Below, in pieces: positions 8,309-17,220 of a stretch of 64,000 nucleotides of DNA. The position numbers and the translations under genes were made by a program. The DNA lies in contig NZ_BMTF01000008.1 in assembly GCF_014649535.1 (NCBI RefSeq), positions 248,001 to 312,000 of the forward strand, in the 5' to 3' direction. Under the pieces are notes generated by a model. The model was not told the origin of the DNA. It searched no databases and saw only the letters and a list, made by a program, of their open reading frames with translations. Source of the DNA: Streptomyces gelaticus (lineage in GTDB: Bacteria; Actinomycetota; Actinomycetes; Streptomycetales; Streptomycetaceae). The stretch's first letter is position 1; each line of letters starts with the position of its first letter.

Positions 8309-9298
8309 TCACACCGCCGCTTCGTCGAGGTGGTCCGGCAGTCCGAAGAGCGGGAACCAGCGCGGGGTGTCCAGGAAGCAGTGCATCCCGGTGATGGCCC
8401 CGTCCGAGATGTCGATGACCTGCACCGCCCACGGCACGAACCCGGGCCCGTCCGGATTCGGCTTGTAGTGCGCGAACGCCGGGGTGCCGTTCGCCGACGT
8501 CGCCACCAGACGGGAGCCCGCACAGGCCGCGCCGATGGAGAGCATGAAGCCGGTGATGTCCTCGTGCCCCTGGAGCCAGAGGTCGAACGGCGGCATGGTC
8601 ATCACGGCGTCCTCGTGGAGCAGCGCCGTCAGCGCCGCCATGTCGTAGCCCTCGAAGGCGGCCACGTACCGCTCCAGGAGCTTGCGCTGCTCCTCGTCGA
8701 GCGGATTCGCGGCGTCGACGGGCTTGCCCTCGCGTTCGGCGAGGGTGGCCCGCGCCCGCTGGAGGGCGCTGTTGACCGAGGCGACCGAGGTATCGAGCAG
8801 CTCGGCGACCTCGCTCGCCTTCCAGGCCAGGACCTCGCGCAGGATCAGCACGGCACGCTGCTTGGGCGGCAGGTGCTGGAGCGCGGCGACGAACGCCAGG
8901 CGCACCGACTCCCGTGCCACCGCGGCCTCCGCCGGGTCGGCCACCGTCGGCAGGATGCGGCCGTCCGGCATCGGCTCCAGCCAGGTGTTCTCCGGCAGCG
9001 GGTTGAGCGCCGCCTGGGCGAGCGGTGTCGGGCCCGTCAGATCGACCGGACGGGCCCGCTTGTTCCCGGCGTTCAGCATGTCCAGGCAGACATTGGTGGC
9101 GATGCGGTACAGCCACGAGCGCAGCGAGGAACGACCCTCGAACTTGTCGAAGTTGCGCCAGGCACGCACCAGCGTGTCCTGCACCGCGTCCTCCGCCTCG
9201 AAGGCCGAGCCGAGCATCCGGTAGCAGTAACCGGTCAGCTCGACCCGGTGTCCCTCCAGACGGCTGTCGACGTCCGCCGTCGCTGTCAGATCACTCAT
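8309..9298 (-). CDS. ECF RNA polymerase sigma factor with C-terminal SnoaL-like domain
   Basis: Directs RNA polymerase to a dedicated promoter set. Region 2 (residues about 15-85: GYCYRMLGSAFEAEDAVQDTLVRAWR, SWLYRIATNVCLD) and region 4 (LPPKQRAVLILREVLAWKASEVAELLDTSVASVNSALQRAR) are complete. After them comes a ~130-residue SnoaL/NTF2-like domain (YVAAFEGYDMAALTALLHEDAVMTMPPF), as in the SigG/SigJ-type long ECF groups, where the tail tunes activity in place of an anti-sigma factor. ATG 9298 is chosen because GGTGGAG lies just upstream; an in-frame start nine codons earlier has no such site. No anti-sigma gene is adjacent. Confidence 0.9.
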   Translation of the reverse strand: MSDLTATADVDSRLEGHRVELTGYCYRMLGSAFEAEDAVQDTLVRAWRNFDKFEGRSSLRSWLYRIATNVCLDMLNAGNKRARPVDLTGPTPLAQAALNPLPENTWLEPMPDGRILPTVADPAEAAVARESVRLAFVAALQHLPPKQRAVLILREVLAWKASEVAELLDTSVASVNSALQRARATLAEREGKPVDAANPLDEEQRKLLERYVAAFEGYDMAALTALLHEDAVMTMPPFDLWLQGHEDITGFMLSIGAACAGSRLVATSANGTPAFAHYKPNPDGPGFVPWAVQVIDISDGAITGMHCFLDTPRWFPLFGLPDHLDEAAV

Positions 9299-9403
9299 CG
9301 CTCCACCCCTGTTGCGCTGTGACACCGCTCACCCGGCACTCCGGAAGCTACCGCAGGCCACTGACAATGGGGACGTGAAGTACCGAAAGCGCCCGGATCG
9401 CGG

Positions 9404-10120
9404 TCACGTTCCGGGCTTGCGCCCGTACACGTGGACGTCGTCGCCGTTCCTCAGCAGTTTCCAGTACGACTTGGCGTCGGCGGTACGCATGTTGACGCAG
9501 CCGTGCGAGCCCGGCGGGTTCCACATCTTCACGCCGACCGCGTGGAACGCCTGACCCCCGTCGAAGAACTGGGAGTACGGCATCGACACGTGGTAGATCG
9601 ACGAGACGTGGTTGATGTGCCGCCAGTAGATCTTCTTCGACCCGGTGCGGGTCTCGTACCCGTTCCGCCCGGTCCGCACCGGCACGGGGCCGAACTTCAG
9701 CTTGCTGCCGTCCTGGATCCAGCTCAGCTGCCGGGTCAGGTCAACGCACGCGATGCGCCCCTTGTCGGTGGGGCACTTCTTGTCCTTGTTCGGGTTCTTG
9801 CCGGCGGCCTTCTGGGCCGTGAGCGTCTTCATCGTCCGCCAGGTGACCGGACCCGCGTACCCGATGGCGGGGGTGACCCCGTACGTGCTCTGGAACGACC
9901 TGATCGCCTTGCAGTCGGCGGCCGACTGCCTGCCGTCGACCGGCCGCTTCAGATACTTCTCGACCTGCTTCTGGTACGGCCCGGTGGACGCCGTGCAGGA
10001 CGCCGCCTGCGCCTGCCCGCCGGTGGCCAGCACCAGGGCCGGCACCGCGGTCAGGCCCGCGACCGACAGCGCGAGCCCACGCCGCAGCCGTACTCCCCGG
10101 ATGTTCCCCGCAACTCCCAT
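9404..10120 (-). CDS. Secreted L,D-transpeptidase (YkuD) with peptidoglycan-binding domain
   Basis: Cell-wall enzyme forming 3-3 cross-links or attaching substrates to peptidoglycan. After a signal peptide (hydrophobic LALSVAGLTAVPALVLA, cleavage near GGQAQAAS) comes a PG_binding_1 repeat with RSFQSTYGVTPAIGYAGPVTWRTM. The C-terminal YkuD domain carries HAVGVKMWNPPGSHGCVNMR, the conserved His and the catalytic Cys in S-H-G-C. ATG 10120 has GGGGAG nine bases before it; the frame also opens at a TTG three codons earlier. It stands alone between the ECF sigma gene and the MFS gene. Confidence 0.92.
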   Translation of the reverse strand: MGVAGNIRGVRLRRGLALSVAGLTAVPALVLATGGQAQAASCTASTGPYQKQVEKYLKRPVDGRQSAADCKAIRSFQSTYGVTPAIGYAGPVTWRTMKTLTAQKAAGKNPNKDKKCPTDKGRIACVDLTRQLSWIQDGSKLKFGPVPVRTGRNGYETRTGSKKIYWRHINHVSSIYHVSMPYSQFFDGGQAFHAVGVKMWNPPGSHGCVNMRTADAKSYWKLLRNGDDVHVYGRKPGT

Positions 10121-10205
10121 GTACGCCAACTCCCCTTCGCGCGCCGTGAGATGGTTCCGCCTGCTAGACGCGCGTCGGGGAGTCGATGGTTGTGCGTCGT
10201 ATGTC

Positions 10206-11528
10206 TCAGTTCTGTACGGACACCGCCGGAACCAGCCGGCGCCGCTCGGCGCGGGCGGCCCGGGTCCCGTACAGCGTGATCGAGACGACGCCGAGGACCG
10301 CGAGCAGTCCCAGCGAGACGGTCCCGGCCCAGCCGCCGGCGTGGAAGGCGACTGCGCCGAGCGTGCCGCCCGCGCTGGAGCCCAGGTAGTACGCGGACTG
10401 GTAGAGCGCCGACGCCTGGGCGCGGCCCTTCGTCGCGGTACGGCTCACGGACGAGGAGGCGACCGCGTGCCCGGCGAAGAAGCCCGCCGTGATCAGGACC
10501 AGGCCGAGGAGCACGGCGGCCAGCTGGTCGGCGAGGGAGAGCAGCAGACCGGCGGCCGTGGTGGAGACGGCGAGGTACAGCGCGCCCCGGCGGCCGAGCC
10601 TGGCGACCAGCTTTCCGGCCGCGGCGGAGGAGACCGTACCGACGAGGTAGACCAGGAAGATCGAGCCGACGACACCCTGCGGGAGGTTGAACGGCGCCTC
10701 CACCAGGCGGTAGCCGATCACCGTGTAGACCGCGCCGAACACCGTCATGAACAGTGCGCCGATCGCGTACAGCCGGCGCAGCAGCGGATCGGCGAGGTGT
10801 CCGCCGACGGTCTTCGCGAGGGCCTTCGGGTTCAGCGTCCCGGGGGTGAAGTTCCGTGCCCGGGGGATCATGAAGTGGAAGACGGCCGCGCAGGCCACGG
10901 CCAGCACCCCGACCGCGCCGAGCGCCGCGCGCCAGCCCCACAGCTGGGCGATCCAGCCGGTGAGGATACGGCCGCTCATGCCGCCGATGCTGTTGCCGGC
11001 CACGAACAGTCCGATCGCGGCGACCAGTGCCTTCGGCCGTACCTCCTCGGCCAGGTACGCCATCGCGGAGGCGGGCAGCCCGGCCAGTGCCGCGCCCTGG
11101 ACGGCGCGCAGCGCGATCAGCCAGCCCAGCGAGGGGGCGAAGGGGACGAGCAGCCCGACCAGCACGGCGACCGCCAGCGAGGCGGTCATCATCTGCCGCC
11201 GTCCGAACCGCTCGGAGAGCGCGCTCATCGGCAGCACGCACAGCGCCAGTGCGCCCGTCGCGGCGGAGACCGTCCAGCTGGCCTGCCCGGCCGTGGCGCC
11301 GAAGGAGGCGGAGACGGCGGGCAGCAGGGCCTGCGTGGAGTAGAGAAGTGCGAACGTTGCAACACCTGCGGCGAAGAGCGCGAAGCTCATCCGGCGGTAG
11401 CCGGGGCGGCCGGGTTCGAGACGGTCCGGCGCGGCGGGGCCGGTGGGGGCGACGGGCGCGGCAACGGGGGACGGCTGGGGCGAGGCGGCCACGGTGAGCG
11501 TGGACGCCCCGGTACTGGCAGGAGGCAT
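10206..11528 (-). CDS. MFS transporter, YnfM-like
   Basis: Twelve-helix major facilitator protein of 440 residues, with a proline/alanine-rich cytoplasmic N-terminus of about 45 residues before the first helix. Characteristic features are SERFGRRQMM between helices 2 and 3 and LVARLGRRGALYL between helices 8 and 9. The best family match is the YnfM/arabinose-efflux type; substrate unknown. A LysR regulator is divergently transcribed, the same arrangement as ynfM/ynfL in E. coli. Its ATG is six bases after TACTTT, so the mRNA is probably leaderless. Confidence 0.85.
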   Translation of the reverse strand: MPPASTGASTLTVAASPQPSPVAAPVAPTGPAAPDRLEPGRPGYRRMSFALFAAGVATFALLYSTQALLPAVSASFGATAGQASWTVSAATGALALCVLPMSALSERFGRRQMMTASLAVAVLVGLLVPFAPSLGWLIALRAVQGAALAGLPASAMAYLAEEVRPKALVAAIGLFVAGNSIGGMSGRILTGWIAQLWGWRAALGAVGVLAVACAAVFHFMIPRARNFTPGTLNPKALAKTVGGHLADPLLRRLYAIGALFMTVFGAVYTVIGYRLVEAPFNLPQGVVGSIFLVYLVGTVSSAAAGKLVARLGRRGALYLAVSTTAAGLLLSLADQLAAVLLGLVLITAGFFAGHAVASSSVSRTATKGRAQASALYQSAYYLGSSAGGTLGAVAFHAGGWAGTVSLGLLAVLGVVSITLYGTRAARAERRRLVPAVSVQN

Positions 11529-11534
11529 GCTTCG

Positions 11535-11583
11535 AAAGTAGGCTCTCCGGTTTCATGCGTCCAATGCACGAAGTGGCGATAAT
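11535..11583. promoter_or_regulatory. Divergent MFS / LysR promoter region
   Basis: On the minus strand, TTGGAC (11564-11559) and TACTTT (11540-11535) are 18 bases apart and lie six bases before the MFS ATG. On the plus strand, GATAAT (11578-11583) lies seven bases before the LysR ATG at 11591. Both genes therefore appear leaderless. ATGCAC (11564-11569) and GTGCAT (11594-11599) form a widely spaced inverted pair, possibly part of the LysR site; that is speculative. Confidence 0.55.
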
Positions 11584-11590
11584 CAATCCC

Positions 11591-12544
11591 ATGGTGCATG
11601 AACGCAGCTCACAGCCACGGCTGTCACCCAGTAGTTACGAAGAAGACATTCGCGCCGTGCTGGCACCGCGACTGGCCCACTTCGAGGCGGTGGCCCGCCA
11701 CGAGCACGTCACACGCGCCGCACAGGAGCTCGGCGTCCCGCAGTCGACGCTGTCGCGGGCGATGGTCAGGCTCGAACAGGACCTGGGAGTCGCCCTGTTC
11801 GCCCGCAAGGGCCGTACCGTCTCGCTCACCCCGGCGGGCCGCACCTTCCTCGGCTCCGCCGAGCGGGCGCTCGCCGAGGTGGAGAAGGCCGCCGATTCGG
11901 TACGCGCCGACGCCGACCCGGCCACCGGCAAGGTGGCCTTCGGCTTCCTGCACACCATGGGCTCGGAAACCGTCCCCGCTCTCCTCCGGGCCTTCCGCGC
12001 CGACCACCCCCGGGTCCGCTTCCAGCTCGTGCAGAACTACGGCGAGGCGATGATCGAACGCCTGAGGGCGGGCGGCCTCGACCTCTGCCTCACCTCTCCC
12101 GTCCCGGACGCCCCCGACCTCGTCGCCCGCCGCCTGGACGAACAGCGCCTGCGCCTGGTCGTCCCCGAGGACCACCGCCTCGCCACCCGCCGCCGCATCC
12201 GCCTCGCGGAGGCCGCCGACGAAAAGTTCGTCACCCTGGAACCGGGCTACGGCCTGCGGCGCATCACCGACGACCTGTGCGCCGAGGCGGGCTTCACCCC
12301 CCGAGTGGCCTTCGAGGGCGAAGAGGCGGAAACCCTGCGCGGCCTGGTCGCGGCCGGCCTGGGCGTCGCCCTGCTGCCCCCACCCGCCGTACCCCGCCCC
12401 GGAGTCGTCGAACTCACCGTCACGGCCCCCAGGGCAGCCCGGGAGATCGGCGTCGCCTGGCTGGACGGCCACCCCGACACCCCGCCGGTGGCCGCCTTCA
12501 AACGCTTCCTGCTGTCGAGGCGAGGCCACCTGCTGCCGGACTGA
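11591..12544 (+). CDS. LysR-family transcriptional regulator
   Basis: LysR regulator of 317 residues. The N-terminal winged helix (FEAVARHEHVTRAAQELGVPQSTLSRAMVRLEQDLGVALFARKGRTVSLTPAG) is textbook for the family. It is followed by the two-lobed periplasmic-binding-protein-like effector domain (GFLHTMGSETVPALLRAFRADHPRV onward). It probably controls the divergent MFS gene, as LysR regulators usually act on the divergent neighbour. ATG 11591 is preferred over the upstream in-frame ATGs because a -10-like GATAAT lies seven bases before it. Confidence 0.88.
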   Translation: MVHERSSQPRLSPSSYEEDIRAVLAPRLAHFEAVARHEHVTRAAQELGVPQSTLSRAMVRLEQDLGVALFARKGRTVSLTPAGRTFLGSAERALAEVEKAADSVRADADPATGKVAFGFLHTMGSETVPALLRAFRADHPRVRFQLVQNYGEAMIERLRAGGLDLCLTSPVPDAPDLVARRLDEQRLRLVVPEDHRLATRRRIRLAEAADEKFVTLEPGYGLRRITDDLCAEAGFTPRVAFEGEEAETLRGLVAAGLGVALLPPPAVPRPGVVELTVTAPRAAREIGVAWLDGHPDTPPVAAFKRFLLSRRGHLLPD

Positions 12545-12626
12545 CGGCTTCCCCACGGACGCGGGCCACCTTCCGGCGCCGAGGCCGGGCCCACTCTGTC
12601 GCCGCGTTCACGGCGACCTCGCCGCA

Positions 12627-14058
12627 GGGACCAACCCCGCGTGCGCGGGGACCACGACGAGCACGGTCCGATCAGCATCAACGACCCGGGACCAACCCCG
12701 CGTGCGCGGGGACCACTGGGGAAGGTCGTCGGAGTGCACACCGGGCCGGGGACCAACCCCGCGTGCGCGGGGACCACCAGGTCTACCGGTGGGCGGCTGC
12801 CACCCCGGAGGGACCAACCCCGCGTGCGCGGGGACCACACACCACGTCCTGGACAGTGCCCGGCCTGGACGGGACCAACCCCGCGTGCGCGGGGACCACT
12901 GGGGAAGGTCGTCGGAGTGCACACCGGGCCGGGGACCAACCCCGCGTGCGCGGGGACCACCGCTCTGACCTGCGGTTTCGCTTACGCGTGGAGGGACCAA
13001 CCCCGCGTGCGCGGGGACCACAAGAACTTGCCCTGACTTTCCACCTTGGGCTCGGGACCAACCCCGCGTGCGCGGGGACCACGTCCTGCTGGCCCAGCTT
13101 CGAGGCGACCGCGAGGGACCAACCCCGCGTGCGCGGGGACCACCTACCGACATGGTGGACGAGGTCACCGACACCGGGACCAACCCCGCGTGCGCGGGGA
13201 CCACAACGCGACTCCGCGTATGTAGTACCGCCACGCGGGACCAACCCCGCGTGCGCGGGGACCACTTCGAGTCCGACTTCGACGAGCTCGCGATCAAGGG
13301 ACCAACCCCGCGTGCGCGGGGACCACTACCCAAGCGGTGCGGTCCTCGGGTGTCATCCGGGACCAACCCCGCGTGCGCGGGGACCACCCGTGCTCTCGTT
13401 GACGCCTGCGGCTGCGCAGGGGACCAACCCCGCGTGCGCGGGGACCACGTGGCCGAGCAGGCCCGTGTGTGGGATGCCCAGGGACCAACCCCGCGTGCGC
13501 GGGGACCACCTGTACGGCCATCTTCAGCGGGAGCACGAGACGGGACCAACCCCGCGTGCGCGGGGACCACATTCGGATGCCTACCCCCGAAGAGTCCAAG
13601 CAGGGACCAACCCCGCGTGCGAGGGGACCACTGTGACGGGGTCTTGATGATGAGCGGCACCCAGGGACCAACCCCGCGTGCGCGGGGACCACACCGCCCC
13701 GGTCCTCGCCGCGGCCCCGAACCTGGGACCAACCCCGCGTGCGCGGGGACCACCGGCCCTCCCGGTTGGTCCGGCGGGCGCCGTCGGGACCAACCCCGCG
13801 TGCGCGGGGACCACCTTGATCCCTTCCAGGGGCTTGAGGCTGATGAGGGACCAACCCCGCGTGCGCGGGGACCACTCTGAATCGGGATCACGGGCTCGAC
13901 GACCCCGGGGACCAACCCCGCGTGCGCGGGGACCACCTCACACCTATGCATCACGACCGACTGGCTTTGGGACCAACCCCGCGTGCGCGGGGACCACGTC
14001 GTCGCGGTGTCGGCTGGGCGCCCGGCGTCGGGACCAACCCCGCGTGCGCGGGGACCAC
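12627..14058 (-). CRISPR. CRISPR array, type I-E-like, 24 repeats / 23 spacers
   Basis: Twenty-four 29-base repeats at an exact 61-base period (29 + 32), first at 12627-12655 and last at 14030-14058. Read on the minus strand the repeat begins GTGGTCCCCGCGCACG and ends GGGGTTGGTCCC. It is partly palindromic and matches the E. coli/Streptomyces type I-E pattern, which sets transcription as leftward with the leader on the right. All repeats look identical except the one at 13603-13631, which has A for C near its centre (GTGCGAGGGG). Spacers 12717-12748 and 12900-12931 are identical. No cas gene is present in the window, so the machinery must be elsewhere or missing. Confidence 0.97.
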
Positions 14059-14230
14059 AGTTCGTGACCTGGGGGTTTATCGCGGCAGGGTGGGGTTTTC
14101 GTTCACTTTCATCGAATCCGGCGTAACGGTCATAGTGGTCATCGTGTTGGAGTAGCAGGTTGATGCCTGGGTGAAGCGATTATCTCCGATTGTCTTCAAC
14201 TCTCCACTTCCTTCTCCGGCCTAACCCCGC
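14059..14230 (-). promoter_or_regulatory. Probable CRISPR leader
   Basis: Directly upstream of the array in its inferred direction of transcription, this stretch is clearly richer in A/T than the surroundings, with runs such as GGTTTAT, TTTTCGTTCACTTTC and GCGATTATCTCCGATTG. That fits a leader containing the crRNA promoter. No gene is visible from here to the hydrolase stop at 14362. Confidence 0.6.
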
Positions 14231-14361
14231 CTGCAGCGCAAGTGCCTGATCGGCCATCAGGAGCCCGGACCGATCACGGGCCGCGCCCCGGCCCTCGGAG
14301 CCTCGCTGCGGTACCGGCGCCGGTGACGACGGCCCCGGCTGCCGCCCGTCACCCCGCCGCC

Positions 14362-15123
14362 TCACCCCCGCAGCGACTTCCCGAACCCCGCCGCCAGCGG
14401 CATCCGCAGCCCCAGCGGCGGCGGCGCCGCCAGTGCGTCGGCGACCGGGCGGGCGTATGCGTGGCCGAACAGGGAGCCGCGTACGAAGTCCGCGGCCAGG
14501 GCCGTCACCTCGGCCCGGTGCTGGCGGAGGCTGTGGCCGTCCGAGTGGACCTCGAAGCGGCAGGTGTCGCGGTTGGTCTTCTTGGCCCGTTCGGCCAGGC
14601 GGAAGGAGAGCTCTGGGTCGGTGCGGGCATCGTTGGTGCCGTGGACGAGCAGTACCCGGCGCCCCAGCAGGTGCTTCACCGGCTCCGGCTCCTCCTCCCC
14701 GCCGTCCGGCAGCCAAGGGGCCATCGCCAGTACGGCGGTGACCGCCGCGTGGCCGCCCGCCCGTAGTGCGGCGCGGCCGCCCATGCCGTGGCCGGCCAGG
14801 CAGACGGGGACGTCGCCGTAGCGTCGTACGACCTCGTCCACCGCCCACTCGGCGTCCGCCGCGAGGTGGGCGTCGCTCGCGTTCCAGCCCCGGCAGCGGT
14901 AGCGCACGACGTGCGCGGCGAGTCCGTCCTCCTGGCCGACGCGGGCCAGGGCGCGGGCCAGGGGGAGCTGGAACGCGTAGGAGAGAGGGGAGGGGCGGCG
15001 GTGCGAATCGGCCTCGCCGTCCGGGAGCAGCAGGACCACACCGCTGACCGCGGTTGGAGCTCCGGCCGTCCTGACGGCCCGTCCCAGCCTTGCGGCAGGC
15101 AGGGGAAGTGCGCTCTGTGCCAT
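14362..15123 (-). CDS. Alpha/beta-hydrolase-fold protein lacking the nucleophile
   Basis: Dienelactone-hydrolase/lysophospholipase-like fold of 253 residues: VVLLLPDGEAD strand, the HVVRYRCRGWNASD region, an elbow, then RRVLLVHGTNDARTDPE (acid) and HSDGHSLRQH (His). The nucleophile elbow, normally G-x-S-x-G, reads G-H-G-M-G (LAGHGMGG), so serine is replaced by glycine while the Asp and His positions survive. It is therefore probably not a serine hydrolase; a binding or scaffold role is possible. Codon use is normal and the frame is intact, so it does not look like decay. It is divergent from add. Confidence 0.75.
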   Translation of the reverse strand: MAQSALPLPAARLGRAVRTAGAPTAVSGVVLLLPDGEADSHRRPSPLSYAFQLPLARALARVGQEDGLAAHVVRYRCRGWNASDAHLAADAEWAVDEVVRRYGDVPVCLAGHGMGGRAALRAGGHAAVTAVLAMAPWLPDGGEEEPEPVKHLLGRRVLLVHGTNDARTDPELSFRLAERAKKTNRDTCRFEVHSDGHSLRQHRAEVTALAADFVRGSLFGHAYARPVADALAAPPPLGLRMPLAAGFGKSLRG

Positions 15124-15190
15124 GACAGAACAGTGTCAGAAGGGCGGGTGTACTCCACCCGTATTCGCGGTCACTGTTACGTATCGACGA

Positions 15191-15220
15191 GCGACAATCT
15201 ACGCGCGTAGGAACTAGAAT
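15191..15220 (+). promoter_or_regulatory. add promoter with nucleoside-regulon operator
   Basis: GCGACA (15191-15196), 18 bases, TAGAAT (15215-15220). The perfect palindrome CTACGCGCGTAG occupies 15199-15210, inside the spacer between -35 and -10. A repressor bound there would block polymerase directly. The -10 ends six bases before ATG 15227, so the transcript is probably leaderless. Confidence 0.75.
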
Positions 15221-15226
15221 GTGCAG

Positions 15227-16381
15227 ATGATGAGCCCGACCCTTCACGTGCCCGGCCAGGATCAGATCCGGCGTGCCCCCAAGGTGCTTCTGCATGACCA
15301 TCTCGACGGCGGCCTGCGCCCGGGAACGATCGTCGACCTCGCCCTCGCGAGCGGATACGAAGGACTTCCCGAGACCGAGCCCGACAAGCTCGGCATCTGG
15401 TTCCGCGAGGCGGCCGACTCCGGATCGCTGGAGCGCTATCTGGAGACGTTCGCCCACACCTGCGCCGTCATGCAGACCCGTGAGGCGCTGGTCCGGGTGG
15501 CCGCCGAGTGCGCCGAGGACCTGGCCGCGGACGGGGTCGTGTACGCCGAGGTGCGGTACGCCCCCGAGCAGCACCTGGAGGCCGGGCTGACCCTCGAAGA
15601 GGTCGTCGAGGCGGTCAACGAGGGCTTCCGCGAGGGCGAGCGGCGGGCCCGCCTGGACGGGAACCGCATCCGGGTGGGCGCCCTCCTCACCGCGATGCGG
15701 CACGCCGCCCGCTCCCTGGAGATCGCCGAGCTGGCCAACCGCTACCGCGACCAGGGCGTGGCCGGCTTCGACATCGCGGGGGCGGAGGCGGGCTTCCCGC
15801 CCACCCGGCACCTCGACGCCTTCGAGTACCTCAAGCGCGAGAACAACCACTTCACCATCCACGCGGGCGAGGCCTTCGGTCTGCCGTCGATCTGGCAGGC
15901 GCTCCAGTGGTGCGGTGCGGACCGGCTCGGTCACGGGGTCCGCATCATCGACGACATCGAGGTCGCCGACGACGGCGGTGTGAAGCTCGGCCGCCTCGCC
16001 TCCTACGTACGGGACAAGCGCATCCCGCTGGAGCTGTGCCCGACCTCCAACCTCCAGACCGGCGCCGCCGCCTCGTACGCCGAGCACCCCATCGGGCTGC
16101 TGCGGAAGCTGCATTTCCGGGCCACCGTGAACACGGACAACCGGCTGATGAGCGGTACGAGCATGAGTCACGAATTCGAGAAGCTGACCGAAACCTTCGG
16201 ATACACGCTCGACGACATGCAGTGGTTCACCGTCAATGCGATGAAGTCGGCATTCATTCCTTTTGATGAACGTCTGGCGATGATCAACGATGTGATCAAG
16301 CCCGGATACGCCGAGTTGAAGTCCGAGTGGCTCTTCGAGCAGACCACCGCGACCAGCGTTTCTTCCGGTTCCGCCGACTGA
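15227..16381 (+). CDS. add: Adenosine deaminase
   Basis: Converts adenosine and deoxyadenosine to inosine forms in purine salvage. It is a TIM-barrel metalloenzyme of about 384 residues. Visible motifs are [10 protein letters not shown] (zinc ligands; the usual K near this point is G), [15 protein letters not shown] (His and catalytic Glu), DRLGHGVRI (His) and [11 protein letters not shown] (Asp ligand). The last motif reads T-D-N where most deaminases have T-D-D. ATG 15227 is preferred to GTG 15221 because the promoter places the transcript start there; ATG 15230 is also possible. A strong terminator follows. Confidence 0.93.
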   Translation: MMSPTLHVPGQDQIRRAPKVLLHDHLDGGLRPGTIVDLALASGYEGLPETEPDKLGIWFREAADSGSLERYLETFAHTCAVMQTREALVRVAAECAEDLAADGVVYAEVRYAPEQHLEAGLTLEEVVEAVNEGFREGERRARLDGNRIRVGALLTAMRHAARSLEIAELANRYRDQGVAGFDIAGAEAGFPPTRHLDAFEYLKRENNHFTIHAGEAFGLPSIWQALQWCGADRLGHGVRIIDDIEVADDGGVKLGRLASYVRDKRIPLELCPTSNLQTGAAASYAEHPIGLLRKLHFRATVNTDNRLMSGTSMSHEFEKLTETFGYTLDDMQWFTVNAMKSAFIPFDERLAMINDVIKPGYAELKSEWLFEQTTATSVSSGSAD

Positions 16382-16396
16382 TCGACGCCACTGCGC

Positions 16397-16430
16397 AGAA
16401 GGGCCGGGAAGTCGAACTCCCGGCCCTTCT
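16397..16430 (+). terminator. Strong terminator after add
   Basis: Thirteen-base perfect stem (16397-16409 with 16418-16430), eight-base loop, ending TTCT. Confidence 0.8.
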
Positions 16431-16517
16431 CCGCGTGTCGGAATGTTTGTGGGGAGGGAGGTGGGGTGGCTACGTTTCGGAGCCCCCCACACCCCTCTCC
16501 CCAAGGATGAAATCCAC

Positions 16518-16850
16518 ATGAAGAAGTCTGCTGTCAGGACTCTCGGCGTCGCCGCTCTCGGTGCCGCTTTCGCCGCCGCTGCCGCGGGTACCGCCTCCGC
16601 GGCCGTGCTGCCGGCCGACACCGCGGGCACCGCGCTGCCGGTCGCGGGCACGGCGCTGGGGACCGCGACCCAGAGCCTGCCGGCCCAGGAGACGACCACC
16701 AAGCTCCTCGGCACCGGCCAGCAGAAGCTCGCCGACGACGCCACCACCCCGGTCAAGGGCCTGCTCGGTGGTCTGCCCGCGGGCGGCCTGAAGACCAGCG
16801 GCCTGAAGACCGGCGGCCTGTCGACCAGCGGTCTTCCGCTCGGCGGCTGA
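16518..16850 (+). CDS. Small secreted protein (Ala/Gly/Leu-rich)
   Basis: A 110-residue protein with a clear signal peptide (KKSAVRTLGVAALGAAFAAAAAGTASAA) and a mature part rich in Thr/Gly/Leu, ending in short repeats of the type GLKTSGLKTGGLSTSGLPLGG. No enzyme motif or cysteines. ATG 16518 has AAGGA about eleven bases upstream. A similar small exported protein lies at 22571-22972; both are short, Ala/Gly-rich and followed by strong hairpins, so they may be distant paralogues. Function unknown. Confidence 0.7.
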   Translation: MKKSAVRTLGVAALGAAFAAAAAGTASAAVLPADTAGTALPVAGTALGTATQSLPAQETTTKLLGTGQQKLADDATTPVKGLLGGLPAGGLKTSGLKTGGLSTSGLPLGG

Positions 16851-16860
16851 TCCCCGTACA

Positions 16861-16905
16861 CGCCTGTGGGGCGGACACCCGGACCGGGTGTCCGCCCCAC
16901 AGGCG
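16861..16905. terminator. Very long bidirectional terminator
   Basis: Twenty-base perfect stem (16861-16880 with 16886-16905) with a five-base loop, between the small secreted protein gene and the convergent PspC gene. Confidence 0.85.
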
Positions 16906-16922
16906 TATCTGTCCGTACGAGG

Positions 16923-17126
16923 TCACCAGGCGGTGGCCGACGACGTCTTCTCGGACGGGAACAGCAGCCACAGTGCCAGGTACAGCAGGAACTGCGGCCC
17001 CGGCAGCAGGCAGGAGACCAGGAAGATGATGCGCATGGTCCCCGCAGAGGTGCCGAAGCGCCTTGCCAGCGCTGCGCACACTCCGCCGATCATGCGTCCG
17101 TCGCGGGGGCGGGCAAGTGCGGCCAT
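16923..17126 (-). CDS. PspC-domain membrane protein
   Basis: A 67-residue PspC-type protein: RPRDGRMIGGVCAALARRFGTSAGTMRIIFLVSCLLPGPQFLLYLALWLLFP, the conserved GGVxxGLA-like helix followed by a hydrophobic segment with a Pro-Gly kink. Phage-shock-protein C domains sit in the inner membrane and respond to envelope stress; small single-domain versions in Streptomyces are uncharacterised. ATG 17126 has AAGGAG seven bases upstream, which excludes the longer frame starting at 17261. Confidence 0.85.
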   Translation of the reverse strand: MAALARPRDGRMIGGVCAALARRFGTSAGTMRIIFLVSCLLPGPQFLLYLALWLLFPSEKTSSATAW

Positions 17127-17220
17127 GGTGGGCTCCTTCGCGAACCGTTGCTGAGGGAGCAGCTCCGTCGTGCTCCCGATGACTCCATGGTGGCCCGGCG
17201 AGCGGTGGCAAAGCGTCGCT

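Noticed and set aside
12277..14155. Several long open frames with repeated GTNPACAGTT / RDQPRVRGDH / GPTPRARGP peptides on both strands.
   Set aside because: They are translations of the CRISPR repeats, which lack stop codons in every frame; the 61-base period shifts the frame at each unit, and no ribosome sites are present.
15221..15226. GTG 15221 as start of adenosine deaminase.
   Set aside because: The -10 element TAGAAT ends at 15220, so the transcript would begin at about 15227; the GTG would not be in the mRNA.
14180..16900. Minus-strand open frame of about 900 codons over the hydrolase and add genes.
   Set aside because: Shadow frame; covers two well-supported genes on different strands and has no domain.
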